Shown here piece after piece: positions 1 through 7,601 of a stretch of 22,505 nucleotides of DNA. Origin of the DNA: Candidatus Cloacimonadota bacterium. GTDB taxonomy: Bacteria > Cloacimonadota > Cloacimonadia > Cloacimonadales > TCS61. Position 1 is the stretch's first letter; each line of letters opens with the position of its first letter. A program made the translations under genes and the position numbers. The notes under the pieces are model-generated. The model did no database searches, was not told where the DNA came from, and saw only the letters and a program-made list of their open reading frames with translations. The DNA lies in the NCBI GenBank assembly GCA_030668345.1, contig DAOUUD010000007.1, positions 1-22,505 of the forward strand, written 5' to 3'.

Positions 1-144
1 AAGACTTACATAGAAAATCTGATGAACAAATGCCAGGGTGACGTTACAAAAGCATCCAAAATATCTGATATCAAAAGGCAGAATTTATACGAGAAATTTA
101 AAAAATATGATCTCGATCCTAATAGTTTCAGAATAACTAAGTAA
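1..144 (+). CDS. NtrC-family sigma-54 activator, C-terminal fragment
   Basis: This is the 3' end of a gene that enters from the left edge, read in frame 1 and ending in TAA at 142-144 (47 codons visible). The peptide has the layout of a Fis-type helix-turn-helix as found at the C-terminus of NtrC-family sigma-54 activators: a Y-I-E start, then G-D-V-T-K-A-S, then the recognition-helix ending L-Y-E-K-F-K-K-Y, close to the usual L-Y-R-K-L-K-K-Y. Known family members bind DNA upstream of sigma-54 promoters and open them with an AAA+ domain, which here would lie outside the window. A near-perfect sigma-54 promoter drives the pilin-like gene 5.5 kb downstream, so a PilR-like role is possible but is inference. 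It converges with the glycosyltransferase gene, with one base between the two stops. Confidence 0.75.
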   Translation, partial: KTYIENLMNKCQGDVTKASKISDIKRQNLYEKFKKYDLDPNSFRITK

Positions 145-145
145 T

Positions 146-1432
146 CTAATCAGCCTCTTTCTTAAAGAGATAAAACATCATGATAATGACATAGAGCAAC
201 ATACAGAAATCTGCCAATAAAATGAATTTGAAAAATATCCGATAAAGTGAATTAAATAAAAACGCCGAGAACAGAAATATTAAACTAAAATTAAGCAACT
301 TTTTCAAATCTTTTGGAATGATAATAACAAACGAAAGAAGTGGCAGCCAGATCACATTGTTATAAGAAAGCCGGGCAGCAGGCAGAAAGAACTCGCTTAG
401 AAATACTAATGTTAAACCAATAAAAAAGATCATTTCTATTGAAACATCCTGTTTCCTTTTTCTAAAAAGAAAAATAGAAAATAATAGAATTACAATTATA
501 AGCGATATCCACAAAATATTGGAATGTACTTGTACATTCAGATACCTTCTGAATAGTTCCTGGAAAGATGAATCTATCATGGGAAGATTACCGGAAATGA
601 CGGAATTCTTGACACCTTCGATCATATTGAAATTCGGATGTAATGATATTGATGGTTGAATAATACCCAGATGGAATAATTCATGAATTTTCATTGCAGA
701 AAAATAATTTTGCCATATACTGAAATCTGCAGTTATAAATGAGGAAGCAATTCCAATAATTATTCCGATGATCCCTCCGACTATTACTTTCCATTTCCGA
801 TAAATAAGAAAAGGAATACCCATTAATATTACAGGAGGTCTTAAACTCAATGTAAAACCAAGAATTATGCCAGCTATAAGTAAATTGTATTTAAAATCTT
901 TTTTCGATATCCAATAGGCTAATACAATCAAAAATGCAAAAAGTATGTAAATTTGTCCCTTTTCGATATAGAGACGCCAGAAAAAACTTCCTGCAATAAG
1001 TAATAAACCGATTATCCATATTATCTTTGATCTTATATCCGAATCTGCTATTTTTGAAAAAATTACAATAATAACCATTAACATCATCCATTGAAATATC
1101 GCCCAGAGGATCTGCTGAGTTTTATAAGGGATCCCAGCAAAAGGAGCATGAAGTAATAAAAAAGTTGGTGGTAAAGTAAGCCTGCTTACCGGAAGGTCCT
1201 TAAAAAAATCCCTGGCATCTACATAATATTCGGGTGTGTCATTATTCCATTTGAAATAATAGGGATCTTCTCCTTTTAATAAAAGTCGTGCTCCTACAAC
1301 GCGATTCCTGAGATCGATAGCACCGTATTTTAATGTGTTCACAACATCAAAACTCAAACATACTGCAGCTATTAAAACTGAATAAATTAATAATGCTACG
1401 ATAAAATACTTAATGTAGTTATTTCCTCTCAT
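146..1432 (-). CDS. GT87 (DUF2029)-type membrane glycosyltransferase
   Basis: A 428-residue polytopic membrane protein with roughly ten hydrophobic segments from residue 8 to the C-terminus. The first periplasmic loop has the pattern of GT87/DUF2029 enzymes: D-L-R-N-R with V-V-G-A-R-L-L-L-K-G-E-D-P-Y near residues 40-58, then L-T-L-P-P-T-F-L-L-L before the next helix. Family members are thought to be GT-C-fold enzymes that use polyprenyl-phosphate sugars on the outer face of the inner membrane, as in mycobacterial mannosyltransferases. It is the last gene of a four-gene minus-strand cluster; its start overlaps the end of the oxidoreductase gene by 14 bp and has a GAGGAG ribosome site inside that gene, so the two are probably translationally coupled. 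The sugar and acceptor cannot be told from sequence. Confidence 0.7.
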   Translation of the reverse strand: MRGNNYIKYFIVALLIYSVLIAAVCLSFDVVNTLKYGAIDLRNRVVGARLLLKGEDPYYFKWNNDTPEYYVDARDFFKDLPVSRLTLPPTFLLLHAPFAGIPYKTQQILWAIFQWMMLMVIIVIFSKIADSDIRSKIIWIIGLLLIAGSFFWRLYIEKGQIYILFAFLIVLAYWISKKDFKYNLLIAGIILGFTLSLRPPVILMGIPFLIYRKWKVIVGGIIGIIIGIASSFITADFSIWQNYFSAMKIHELFHLGIIQPSISLHPNFNMIEGVKNSVISGNLPMIDSSFQELFRRYLNVQVHSNILWISLIIVILLFSIFLFRKRKQDVSIEMIFFIGLTLVFLSEFFLPAARLSYNNVIWLPLLSFVIIIPKDLKKLLNFSLIFLFSAFLFNSLYRIFFKFILLADFCMLLYVIIMMFYLFKKEAD

Positions 1433-2999
1433 GATACTCCTCTTCAGTATTCACTTCCCAGATATTATCTTTAGTTTTGATATTATTAACAATATTTTCC
1501 ACAGCCATCATTGCGGTAAGCATCGAATGATCCTGGTTATTATAACGGTGCATACCGTTCCTGCCGATCAAAAACAGGTTCTCGAATTTATCGGTTAACT
1601 CCCGGATTTTATAAAACTTATCATAACTTCCAAAATAAGCCGGATAGGTTTTGGGCATCCTGATAACAACACTGTCCAGGACATCTTCTTTTTCTATAAT
1701 ACCGATCTTACAGAACTCATCGATCGCAAATTCCGCAAAATCTTTATCTGCCATACTCCACAGTTCATCACCTTCACTGCAGAAATATTCCAGTCCTATC
1801 CATATATTATTTTCATCTTTAACCATATACGGACTCCAGTTATTGAAGATCTGAAGCCTTCCCACTTTCACATCTCGTTCCTGGATATATATCCAGTTAT
1901 CAGGAACGATATTGTTCATTGTTTTGAGTTTCGTTTCATTCTTTATCTTCATTTTTTTCAGGAGAAGCCCCACAGTAACAAAGTCCCGATAGATCAGCCC
2001 TTCGGATATTTTTTTTACTTCTTTTGGAATCTGGTCACCCATCGACTTAATAAGATCTTTCACAGGCATGCATGAGAAAAAGTAGTCGCCTTTCATTTTG
2101 AATTCATTTCCGGTTTTTTCGTTACAGATGGTTACACCGGTTATTCTTTTCCCATTTATCTCGATACCGATGACTTTCTGATTCAGGTTTACTTCTCCCC
2201 CTTTTTCAGAAATTAGTTCTGCAACTTTTTCCCAGAGTTGCCCTGGTCCATATTTGGGATAAAGGAATTGTTCTATCAAACTGGTTTCAGTTTTCTTTTG
2301 ATCTATGGATGCATCTTTAACAAAGATATTCTTTAGTGCATGAATTATAGCTTTTGTAATGGAAAGCCCTTTTATGCGTTGAGATCCCCACTCTGGTTTT
2401 ATCTTACTGCAGGGCACTCCCCACACTTTTTCTGTGTAGTCTTTAAAGAAGGTAAGATAAAGTTCCTTTCCAAATCTGTTAATAAAGAAATCTTCCAGAT
2501 TTTCTTCTTTCTTGATGGGAAAAAGACGGATCGTCAGATAGCTCCACCCTATTTTGATAATTCTGAGTATTCCCAAATTTCGAAGTGTTTTCAGGTTCAG
2601 GGAGATCGGATAATCAAAGAATTTCCTGAGGAAAAAAATCCTGGAGAGTCTGCTTCGAACCAGCATAACCTTATCCTGCTTTTGTGGGTTAGGTGCATTC
2701 GTTTCTTTTGAAAGAGGAATATTCCTATCGAGCAATAAATCGTCTTTTGATGGAGCTCCCTGAAGCGGAAGAATATTCTGCCACCATTTCATTACTCTTT
2801 CTGATTTAGAGAAAAACCTGTGCCCGCCAAGATCGATCCTGTTGCCTTTATAATTTATAGTTTTAGATATTCCGCCGATATCACCGGAAGCTTCAAATAC
2901 AAAAGGAACAATATCGGTTTTCTGTAATAATTCATAGGCAGCAGTAAGACCGGCGGGTCCTGCTCCAATGATTATTGCTGTTTTTGTTTTTTTATTCAT
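1419..2999 (-). CDS. FAD-dependent oxidoreductase, UDP-galactopyranose-mutase-like
   Basis: A 526-residue soluble flavoprotein. The N-terminus carries the dinucleotide-binding G-A-G-P-A-G at residues 12-17, followed by a Glu at the end of the second strand (V-F-E-A-S), then G-G-I-S-K-T and D-L-G-G-H-R-F-F. This arrangement is shared by the protoporphyrinogen-oxidase/amine-oxidase superfamily and its UDP-galactopyranose-mutase-like members. A late G-R-N-G-M-H-R-Y-N-N-Q-D-H motif fits the C-terminal FAD contact region. Homologues of this length often sit in polysaccharide clusters and are annotated only as NAD(P)/FAD-binding proteins, so a role in converting a nucleotide sugar or lipid-linked sugar is inferred from its neighbours (GtrA, GT87 and a sulfatase-fold enzyme). 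It is 17 bp downstream of the sulfatase gene. True UGM activity is not established. Confidence 0.7.
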   Translation of the reverse strand: MNKKTKTAIIIGAGPAGLTAAYELLQKTDIVPFVFEASGDIGGISKTINYKGNRIDLGGHRFFSKSERVMKWWQNILPLQGAPSKDDLLLDRNIPLSKETNAPNPQKQDKVMLVRSRLSRIFFLRKFFDYPISLNLKTLRNLGILRIIKIGWSYLTIRLFPIKKEENLEDFFINRFGKELYLTFFKDYTEKVWGVPCSKIKPEWGSQRIKGLSITKAIIHALKNIFVKDASIDQKKTETSLIEQFLYPKYGPGQLWEKVAELISEKGGEVNLNQKVIGIEINGKRITGVTICNEKTGNEFKMKGDYFFSCMPVKDLIKSMGDQIPKEVKKISEGLIYRDFVTVGLLLKKMKIKNETKLKTMNNIVPDNWIYIQERDVKVGRLQIFNNWSPYMVKDENNIWIGLEYFCSEGDELWSMADKDFAEFAIDEFCKIGIIEKEDVLDSVVIRMPKTYPAYFGSYDKFYKIRELTDKFENLFLIGRNGMHRYNNQDHSMLTAMMAVENIVNNIKTKDNIWEVNTEEEYHERK

Positions 3000-3016
3000 A
3001 ATACTTCATTGTAATC

Positions 3017-4996
3017 TCAAGGAATTCTGGGTGGATTGTATTTTATATAGTATTCAGGTTTCTGATAATATTCCAATTGAGCGCTATGCCAGAAACCAAT
3101 CATGTTCTCCAATTCATCTGCTTTATCCTGATATTCAGAAATAACATCATTAATCTCTTCCGGATCATTTTCCAGGTTAAACATTATCCTCTCATTAAAG
3201 GGATGATATGTTTTGAGTAATTTCCAGGGCCATTCCACGATCCCGTCCTGCCATATAAATGTATTATTATGAACAAAAATATGACGTGGTTCAATATCGG
3301 AAAATACAGAATATCCCTGAAAAGAATCGGGTATTTGTAATTTCATTAGATCGAGCAGTGTGGGAAACAGATCAATATGGCTGATCGGTTTTTCTATAAT
3401 TGAAGTTGCAATACCTTTTGGAGGTTTTATAAGGGTAAATGTTCGAATAATTTCATCGTACATTGTACCTGAATGATTAGCAAAACCATGTTCATAAAAT
3501 GCTTCACCGCTATCTCCAATAATAACGAAATAGCAATTATCCCATATTCCTTCCTTTTTCAGGAAATCAACAAAATCATTAATCAATTTATCAATATTAA
3601 AGAAAGCGTTATAATATCGATTTCTCACATGAACTGCTTTATCTTCTGGCCAATCAGAGTAAACCATTGGAAAATCGATATCGCTGGGTTGGAATGGTTC
3701 TTCCCCACCTTCAGGGATCAAATAATTAAAATGGGTATTTTGCAGATTCATGCCGAGAAAGAATGATTCGGAATCATTTAAACTCGTTATCCAGTTTTTT
3801 GCAATTCTTAACGTTTCAGAATCTTCAATTTTTCCTGCAGTTGCTATTTTTTCCTTTATTAATCTGCCCAATCCTCTTTTATCATCTTTATTATACCATG
3901 TTTTTTTATCGTAATTTTCGGAATGATAGAAATAATCGATGCCTTTATCTTCTAACCAATTGATCATATCTCCCCATTTTTCGTTTTGAGATGATATATA
4001 CCCTGTTTTGTAATTATTCATTTTAAAATATTCAAAAACAGAAATTCCACGAGAAGGAGAATATTTTGAATACGGCTCGCGAAAATCTGCCCGCAGGGGA
4101 TAACGAGAATACCAGATAGAAATATCTGAATAGTTTGAATGTGTTGATGTAGCATACGATTTATCAAAAAAGAAAGCTTGAGAGATCAAGCTTTTCATAA
4201 ATGGGATCGGGCTTGGGTCAAGGTTTATCAGATCCATTCTCATAGATTCTATCATGATTACAATTACAGGCTCATTCGCTGATTTAGAAGGAATTGTTTC
4301 ATTATGTATTTGGTTGTTCAGCTTGGGGGTCATTAATGACAGCAATGCTGTTTCATCTATATTCTGAGACTGATTTACTATATTCAGCGCACTTAAAAAA
4401 GGATGGAATAATTTTTTCTCAATATGAAAGTTAATTAAAAGAATACAAAATAACCCAATAATAATTATACTAACCTGATATAATTTTAAATCGAATTTGT
4501 TATATCTGCTTTTCAAATTTAAAAAAACAAAATTCATCAGCAAACTAACCAGTAAAGTAACAAAGAGCAGAATAATTATCAATCCCAGGCTTGTTTGAAA
4601 GAAATGTAAAAATAGCAATCGGAAATTAGAGAGAGCAAAAACAATAGAATTATTAATAAGAAAAAAACTATTCCTGAAATAAAATTTCCAACTTGATATA
4701 TCCAGTAAAATTAAAAACATAAGACTTACTACTGGGATGATCGCCAGAAAATAACGAAATGTTTTTTTTAATTGCATTATTAACATCCAGAACAAACTAT
4801 AACCTGCAATTATACTTAACCAGATAATCGAGGAAATAGCGGATAGCACGATTAAGTGTCTGATCTCAAACGATGTCCTGGAAAGACGAAACACATTCGC
4901 CAGGGTATATACAATACCCGATTCCAGTATTCCAGCTATTATTGAAATGAATAATACTAAACAAAAATACTTGTAAACTTTCTTTAATAACAACAT
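3017..4996 (-). CDS. Membrane-anchored sulfatase/LTA-synthase-like enzyme
   Basis: A 659-residue protein with about five N-terminal membrane helices (residues 8-30, 46-75, 80-100, 110-155, 172-190) and a periplasmic alkaline-phosphatase-superfamily domain from about residue 240. Visible motifs are V-I-V-I-M-I-E-S (metal-ligand Glu250), the candidate nucleophile region T-S-T-H-S (283-287) spaced from R-Y-P-L-R as in sulfatases, and G-D-S-G-E-A-F-Y-E-H-G at 494-504. Relatives transfer or hydrolyse phosphate-linked groups on lipids and glycans (LtaS, EptA, OpgB) or hydrolyse sulfate esters. Usual family members have Asp-His or Asp-Asn where this protein has Asp495-Ser496, so one metal ligand looks substituted. 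A GAGGTGAG ribosome site precedes the start, and the gene lies 6 bp after gtrA. The substrate is unknown; an envelope glycan or lipid head group is most likely. Confidence 0.72.
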   Translation of the reverse strand: MLLLKKVYKYFCLVLFISIIAGILESGIVYTLANVFRLSRTSFEIRHLIVLSAISSIIWLSIIAGYSLFWMLIMQLKKTFRYFLAIIPVVSLMFLILLDISSWKFYFRNSFFLINNSIVFALSNFRLLFLHFFQTSLGLIIILLFVTLLVSLLMNFVFLNLKSRYNKFDLKLYQVSIIIIGLFCILLINFHIEKKLFHPFLSALNIVNQSQNIDETALLSLMTPKLNNQIHNETIPSKSANEPVIVIMIESMRMDLINLDPSPIPFMKSLISQAFFFDKSYATSTHSNYSDISIWYSRYPLRADFREPYSKYSPSRGISVFEYFKMNNYKTGYISSQNEKWGDMINWLEDKGIDYFYHSENYDKKTWYNKDDKRGLGRLIKEKIATAGKIEDSETLRIAKNWITSLNDSESFFLGMNLQNTHFNYLIPEGGEEPFQPSDIDFPMVYSDWPEDKAVHVRNRYYNAFFNIDKLINDFVDFLKKEGIWDNCYFVIIGDSGEAFYEHGFANHSGTMYDEIIRTFTLIKPPKGIATSIIEKPISHIDLFPTLLDLMKLQIPDSFQGYSVFSDIEPRHIFVHNNTFIWQDGIVEWPWKLLKTYHPFNERIMFNLENDPEEINDVISEYQDKADELENMIGFWHSAQLEYYQKPEYYIKYNPPRIP

Positions 4997-5002
4997 CTCA
5001 CC

Positions 5003-5419
5003 TCATCGTGAATGGAAAAGTAACTTTTTTCTGGCAAAGAAATTCCATAAATAAACCACAACCGTCGATACGATCTTGGAAACTAAATAATAAAAATGCA
5101 GGTATTCTGTACAACTCCATATTATCAGTTCATTCATCCCCAGTCCAACTATCCCGATAATTCCGAAAATAATAAATTCAAGATATCTATTGGAAACGTT
5201 CCTGGTATTAAAAACCCAGGTAATACTCAAGATGTAATTCGTTGCTAATCCCAGTGAAAAAGAGATCGCTGCAGATACCAGGTAATGTATCCCGGCAAAT
5301 TCGGTTAATAGAAATAGCAAGCCAAAATCTACTCCGAAAGCAATTCCCCCTACAAAAGTATAACGGAAAAGCTGTATCAGAGTATTATCTGTTTTATCCT
5401 TAATAAACTTCTCTATCAT
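5003..5419 (-). CDS. GtrA-family membrane protein (lipid-linked sugar flippase-like)
   Basis: A 138-residue protein with four predicted membrane helices (about residues 18-38, 42-62, 80-98, 108-128), the standard size and topology of GtrA/DPMS-type proteins. The first helix has F-V-G-G-I-A-F-G-V-D-F-G-L-L-F, and the last helix ends V-Y-L-W-N-F-F-A-R-K-K, matching the family's N-F-x-x-x-R/K terminus. Known members help move polyprenyl-phosphate-linked sugars across the membrane for O-antigen glucosylation or teichoic/arabinogalactan modification. It is the promoter-proximal gene of the minus-strand glycan cluster, so it could supply the lipid-linked donor for the GT87 enzyme three genes later. 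The ribosome site is weak (GGGA about 7 bases upstream). Confidence 0.82.
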   Translation of the reverse strand: MIEKFIKDKTDNTLIQLFRYTFVGGIAFGVDFGLLFLLTEFAGIHYLVSAAISFSLGLATNYILSITWVFNTRNVSNRYLEFIIFGIIGIVGLGMNELIIWSCTEYLHFYYLVSKIVSTVVVYLWNFFARKKLLFHSR

Positions 5420-5446
5420 ATACGTCCCAATGACATCAACATAAGC

Positions 5447-5476
5447 TTTAAATTGTCTAAGTTAATAATTTGTCAA
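5447..5476 (-). promoter_or_regulatory. Sigma-70-type promoter for the glycan cluster
   Basis: On the minus strand there is a perfect -35 TTGACA (plus-strand 5471-5476), an 18-bp spacer and a moderate -10 TTTAAA (plus-strand 5447-5452), about 28 bp before the gtrA start. It is the only good -35 hexamer between the divergent transcription units. The -10 is not strong, so the call rests mainly on position and the -35 box. Confidence 0.5.
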
Positions 5477-5586
5477 GATTTCAATGGTTGGCATATATTT
5501 TTGACGCATATCCGGCTTATGTAATTAGTTTATGACATTAGCTGAGATCACAAAATTAAATATAGGATTTAATAAAAATTTTTCTT

Positions 5587-5633
5587 GCCTACTTAAAACC
5601 TTTCTATTAAATAGGTTTCGATGAATTGTAGGC
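5587..5633. promoter_or_regulatory. Nested inverted repeat, candidate activator site
   Basis: Outer arms GCCTAC (5587-5592) and GTAGGC (5628-5633) enclose inner arms AAACCT (5596-5601) and AGGTTT (5613-5618). The centre is about 50 bp upstream of the -24 element of the sigma-54 promoter and about 75 bp from the expected transcription start, a place where NtrC/PilR-type activators commonly bind. The symmetry is visible directly; the function is inferred. It could instead fold in a leftward transcript, but no run of T follows it. Confidence 0.4.
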
Positions 5634-5657
5634 TTCCTGAATTTGCATAAATAAGAT

Positions 5658-5672
5658 TGGCACACCGATTGC
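5658..5672 (+). promoter_or_regulatory. Sigma-54 (RpoN) promoter of the pilin operon
   Basis: TGGCAC at 5658-5663, five bases (ACCGA), then TTGC at 5669-5672. This matches the sigma-54 consensus TGGCAC-N5-TTGC at every conserved base, with GG and GC at the required -24/-12 spacing. Transcription would start near 5684 and give a leader of about 66 nt before the pilin-like gene. Sigma-54 control of the major pilin is known from Pseudomonas, Myxococcus and Geobacter. An activator is obligatory, and the NtrC-type fragment at 1-144 is a nearby candidate. Confidence 0.88.
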
Positions 5673-5738
5673 GTATAAGCGACAGTGTAGCATAGAAGTG
5701 AATTTTAAAAAAAAGGGATTTTAAAAAAACCCTAAATT

Positions 5739-5744
5739 AGGAGG
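5739..5744 (+). promoter_or_regulatory. Strong ribosome-binding site of the pilin-like gene
   Basis: AGGAGG sits five bases before the ATG at 5750. It is the strongest site in the operon and contrasts with the downstream pilC and pilB genes, which have none visible. This fits a structural protein needed in many copies. Confidence 0.8.
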
Positions 5745-5749
5745 AACAA

Positions 5750-6169
5750 ATGGGAACACAACAAATTCTGTTGATCGTATTAAGTGTAATTATCGTTGGT
5801 ATTGCTGTGGCTGTGGGTATTACAATGTTCAATGCTCAGGCTACTAACTCAAACCGTCAGGCAATCGTTGGTGATATGAACAACCAAGCATCTTCTGCAC
5901 TGGCATATTACAAAACTCCACTTACACATGGTGGTGGCGCGGGGAGTTTCATTTCAGCTGATGCTGTAGGAACCTGGATCGGTTATGATTGGAACGGCAC
6001 GTATTGTACAACTGGTAATGGTCAATTTACTATTACTTTTGATAATACTGATCAGATAACAATCGTTGGACTTGGTACCGAAGTGGGTAGTAATGGTTCA
6101 ACAAACGTATCGGCGACCATGACCATTATCGGCTCCACAAGTGGCATTACTACTTTAATACTTAACTAA
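5750..6169 (+). CDS. Pilin-like major subunit without classical leader
   Basis: A 139-residue protein that opens directly with a long hydrophobic helix (M-G-T-Q-Q then an I/L/V/A/G-rich stretch to about residue 27), followed by an amphipathic extension (F-N-A-Q-A-T-N-S-N-R-Q-A) and a small polar, Gly/Thr/Ser-rich globular domain with a single Cys near residue 85. This is the plan of a type IV pilin or pseudopilin. The usual prepilin leader ending Gly with +1 Phe and +5 Glu is absent: if Gly2 were the cleavage residue, position +5 would be Leu. It is first in the operon, behind a sigma-54 promoter and with the best ribosome site, and is followed by an expression-limiting hairpin, all expected of the main filament subunit. 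The role as major pilin is inferred from this; a pseudopilin of a secretion system is the alternative. Confidence 0.65.
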   Translation: MGTQQILLIVLSVIIVGIAVAVGITMFNAQATNSNRQAIVGDMNNQASSALAYYKTPLTHGGGAGSFISADAVGTWIGYDWNGTYCTTGNGQFTITFDNTDQITIVGLGTEVGSNGSTNVSATMTIIGSTSGITTLILN

Positions 6170-6196
6170 GAATTACCTTAAATACGTTATTAATTT

Positions 6197-6222
6197 GGAC
6201 ATGGGGGGTAACCCCCATGTTC
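6197..6222 (+). terminator. G-rich hairpin between pilin-like gene and pilC
   Basis: A 9-bp perfect stem, ACATGGGGG (6199-6207) with CCCCCATGT (6212-6220), has a GTAA loop and extends by a G-U and a G-C pair to 6197/6222. A T-rich stretch comes only about 9 bases later (6232-6237), so this is not a canonical terminator. It more likely acts as a partial terminator or 3'-end stabiliser, keeping pilin-like mRNA in excess over the motor genes. Confidence 0.7.
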
Positions 6223-6250
6223 GAATTTGTATTTTTTAATATAATAAATT

Positions 6251-7594
6251 ATGTTAAGCGAATATAGATACCAGGGAGTAACCTTAGGCGGAAAAGGTGT
6301 GCAGGGCATAGTACTTGCCCATAACAAAGGCAAAGCGAAAAAAATAGTAGAATCAATAGCGCTAAAAAATAAAATTAGAATCAATTCAATTATACCTAAA
6401 AAACTTTTTCTATATCATGTGAAACTGCCAAATGGCAAAAAGATCAAGGGTCGGCAATCAGCATACGCCAAAGGAGAGGTAGCTCGTGCTTTGGCTACTA
6501 TGGGTTTTAAAAATGCCAAGATCGAACAAGCCATCATAGATATAAAACTTAAACCTCCCTATTCCAGCATTCTTATGTTTGTAAATCTCAGTTCTTTTCT
6601 GTTAAAAGAAAAAATGAGCTACGATAAAATTTTACGAATGCTTGCCGATGAAGAACCCAACTTAACACTCAAGGAAACTTTAAAAAAGATCGAAAGTGAA
6701 CTTAAGAAAGGTAAGGAAGGAACAGAAGTTTTTAATAGATACCAGGACGTCTTCGGAAGATTTCCAGCCTATATGCTGGGATTGGCCACTAAATCCGGTA
6801 ATATGGCCGAAGTATACGATGCCACAGCCAAATTCATGGAACGGGAAGCAGAATACAAGAAAAGTCTGCGACAAGCTTTAATGCAGCCTGCTGTAATGGT
6901 TATTGCCATGATCGCTGCTGTCCTATATTATGTTATTAAAATATTTCCGGACACTGCCAGAATGTTTGTAAAATTTGGGATCGATGTACCTCCAATGACT
7001 GCTGCCACCCTTGCACTAAGCGATTTCTTTGCAGCAAGCTGGTGGTGGATAGTTCTTATGTTTTTGATTCCTGCCTTTATCATTTTCCTATGGTGGAGAA
7101 CACCAAAAGGAGAAGTTTGGAGAGATAAATTCCTTATCCAGCTACCCGTGATAGGACACCTGCTTCACAAATCAAGTATAGAGATATTCTTCAGAGTATT
7201 TTCTGCGATCTATGCTGGAGCCGACAATAACATTGAAACTCTAACAGCTTCAGCAGAAGCTTGCAGAAATAAGTATATTGAAAAGGGCGTAAAAGAAATT
7301 GCGATTCCATTAATGTTGAAAGATGGAATGTCGCTTGTTCCCGCCTTAGCAAAAGCGGATGTATTTAATCAAAGTACATTATCTCGCTTAAAAACAGGTA
7401 CAGAATCCGGTAATATTCTACAATCTGCTCAACAGATAGCTACTTTCTACGAAAAGGAAACAACTTATAAAATGGAGAATATTATCCAATCCATCCAGAT
7501 GTTTGTTGGTATATTCATTGCAATTATCATTACTTTATTAACTATTGTATCTTCGGAAGTTGCAATGATCTCGCCCAGGACACCTGGAACATAG
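6251..7594 (+). CDS. pilC: PilC/GspF inner-membrane platform protein
   Basis: A 447-residue protein with two GspF repeats (about residues 110-232 and 305-430). The N-terminal Y-R-Y-Q-G-V-T-L-G-G-K-G-V-Q-G-I is the normal family opening and supports this start. Membrane helices lie at about 210-230, 262-282 and 412-435. Each repeat holds the expected segments: F-P-A-Y-M-L-G-L-A-T-K-S-G-N-M in the first; S-R-L-K-T-G-T-E-S-G-N-I in the second. PilC/GspF binds the assembly ATPase and couples its rotation to subunit insertion into the filament. It lies immediately before pilB, a common order. No Shine-Dalgarno sequence is visible upstream (AT-only bases after the hairpin), so translation is probably weak or not dependent on that signal. 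Confidence 0.92.
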   Translation: MLSEYRYQGVTLGGKGVQGIVLAHNKGKAKKIVESIALKNKIRINSIIPKKLFLYHVKLPNGKKIKGRQSAYAKGEVARALATMGFKNAKIEQAIIDIKLKPPYSSILMFVNLSSFLLKEKMSYDKILRMLADEEPNLTLKETLKKIESELKKGKEGTEVFNRYQDVFGRFPAYMLGLATKSGNMAEVYDATAKFMEREAEYKKSLRQALMQPAVMVIAMIAAVLYYVIKIFPDTARMFVKFGIDVPPMTAATLALSDFFAASWWWIVLMFLIPAFIIFLWWRTPKGEVWRDKFLIQLPVIGHLLHKSSIEIFFRVFSAIYAGADNNIETLTASAEACRNKYIEKGVKEIAIPLMLKDGMSLVPALAKADVFNQSTLSRLKTGTESGNILQSAQQIATFYEKETTYKMENIIQSIQMFVGIFIAIIITLLTIVSSEVAMISPRTPGT

Positions 7595-7601
7595 TATAGC
7601 A

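Noticed and set aside
5489..5503. A second sigma-54-like sequence (TGGCAT followed by TTTG)
   Set aside because: The -12 element lacks the essential GC, and a full consensus match lies closer to the gene at 5658.
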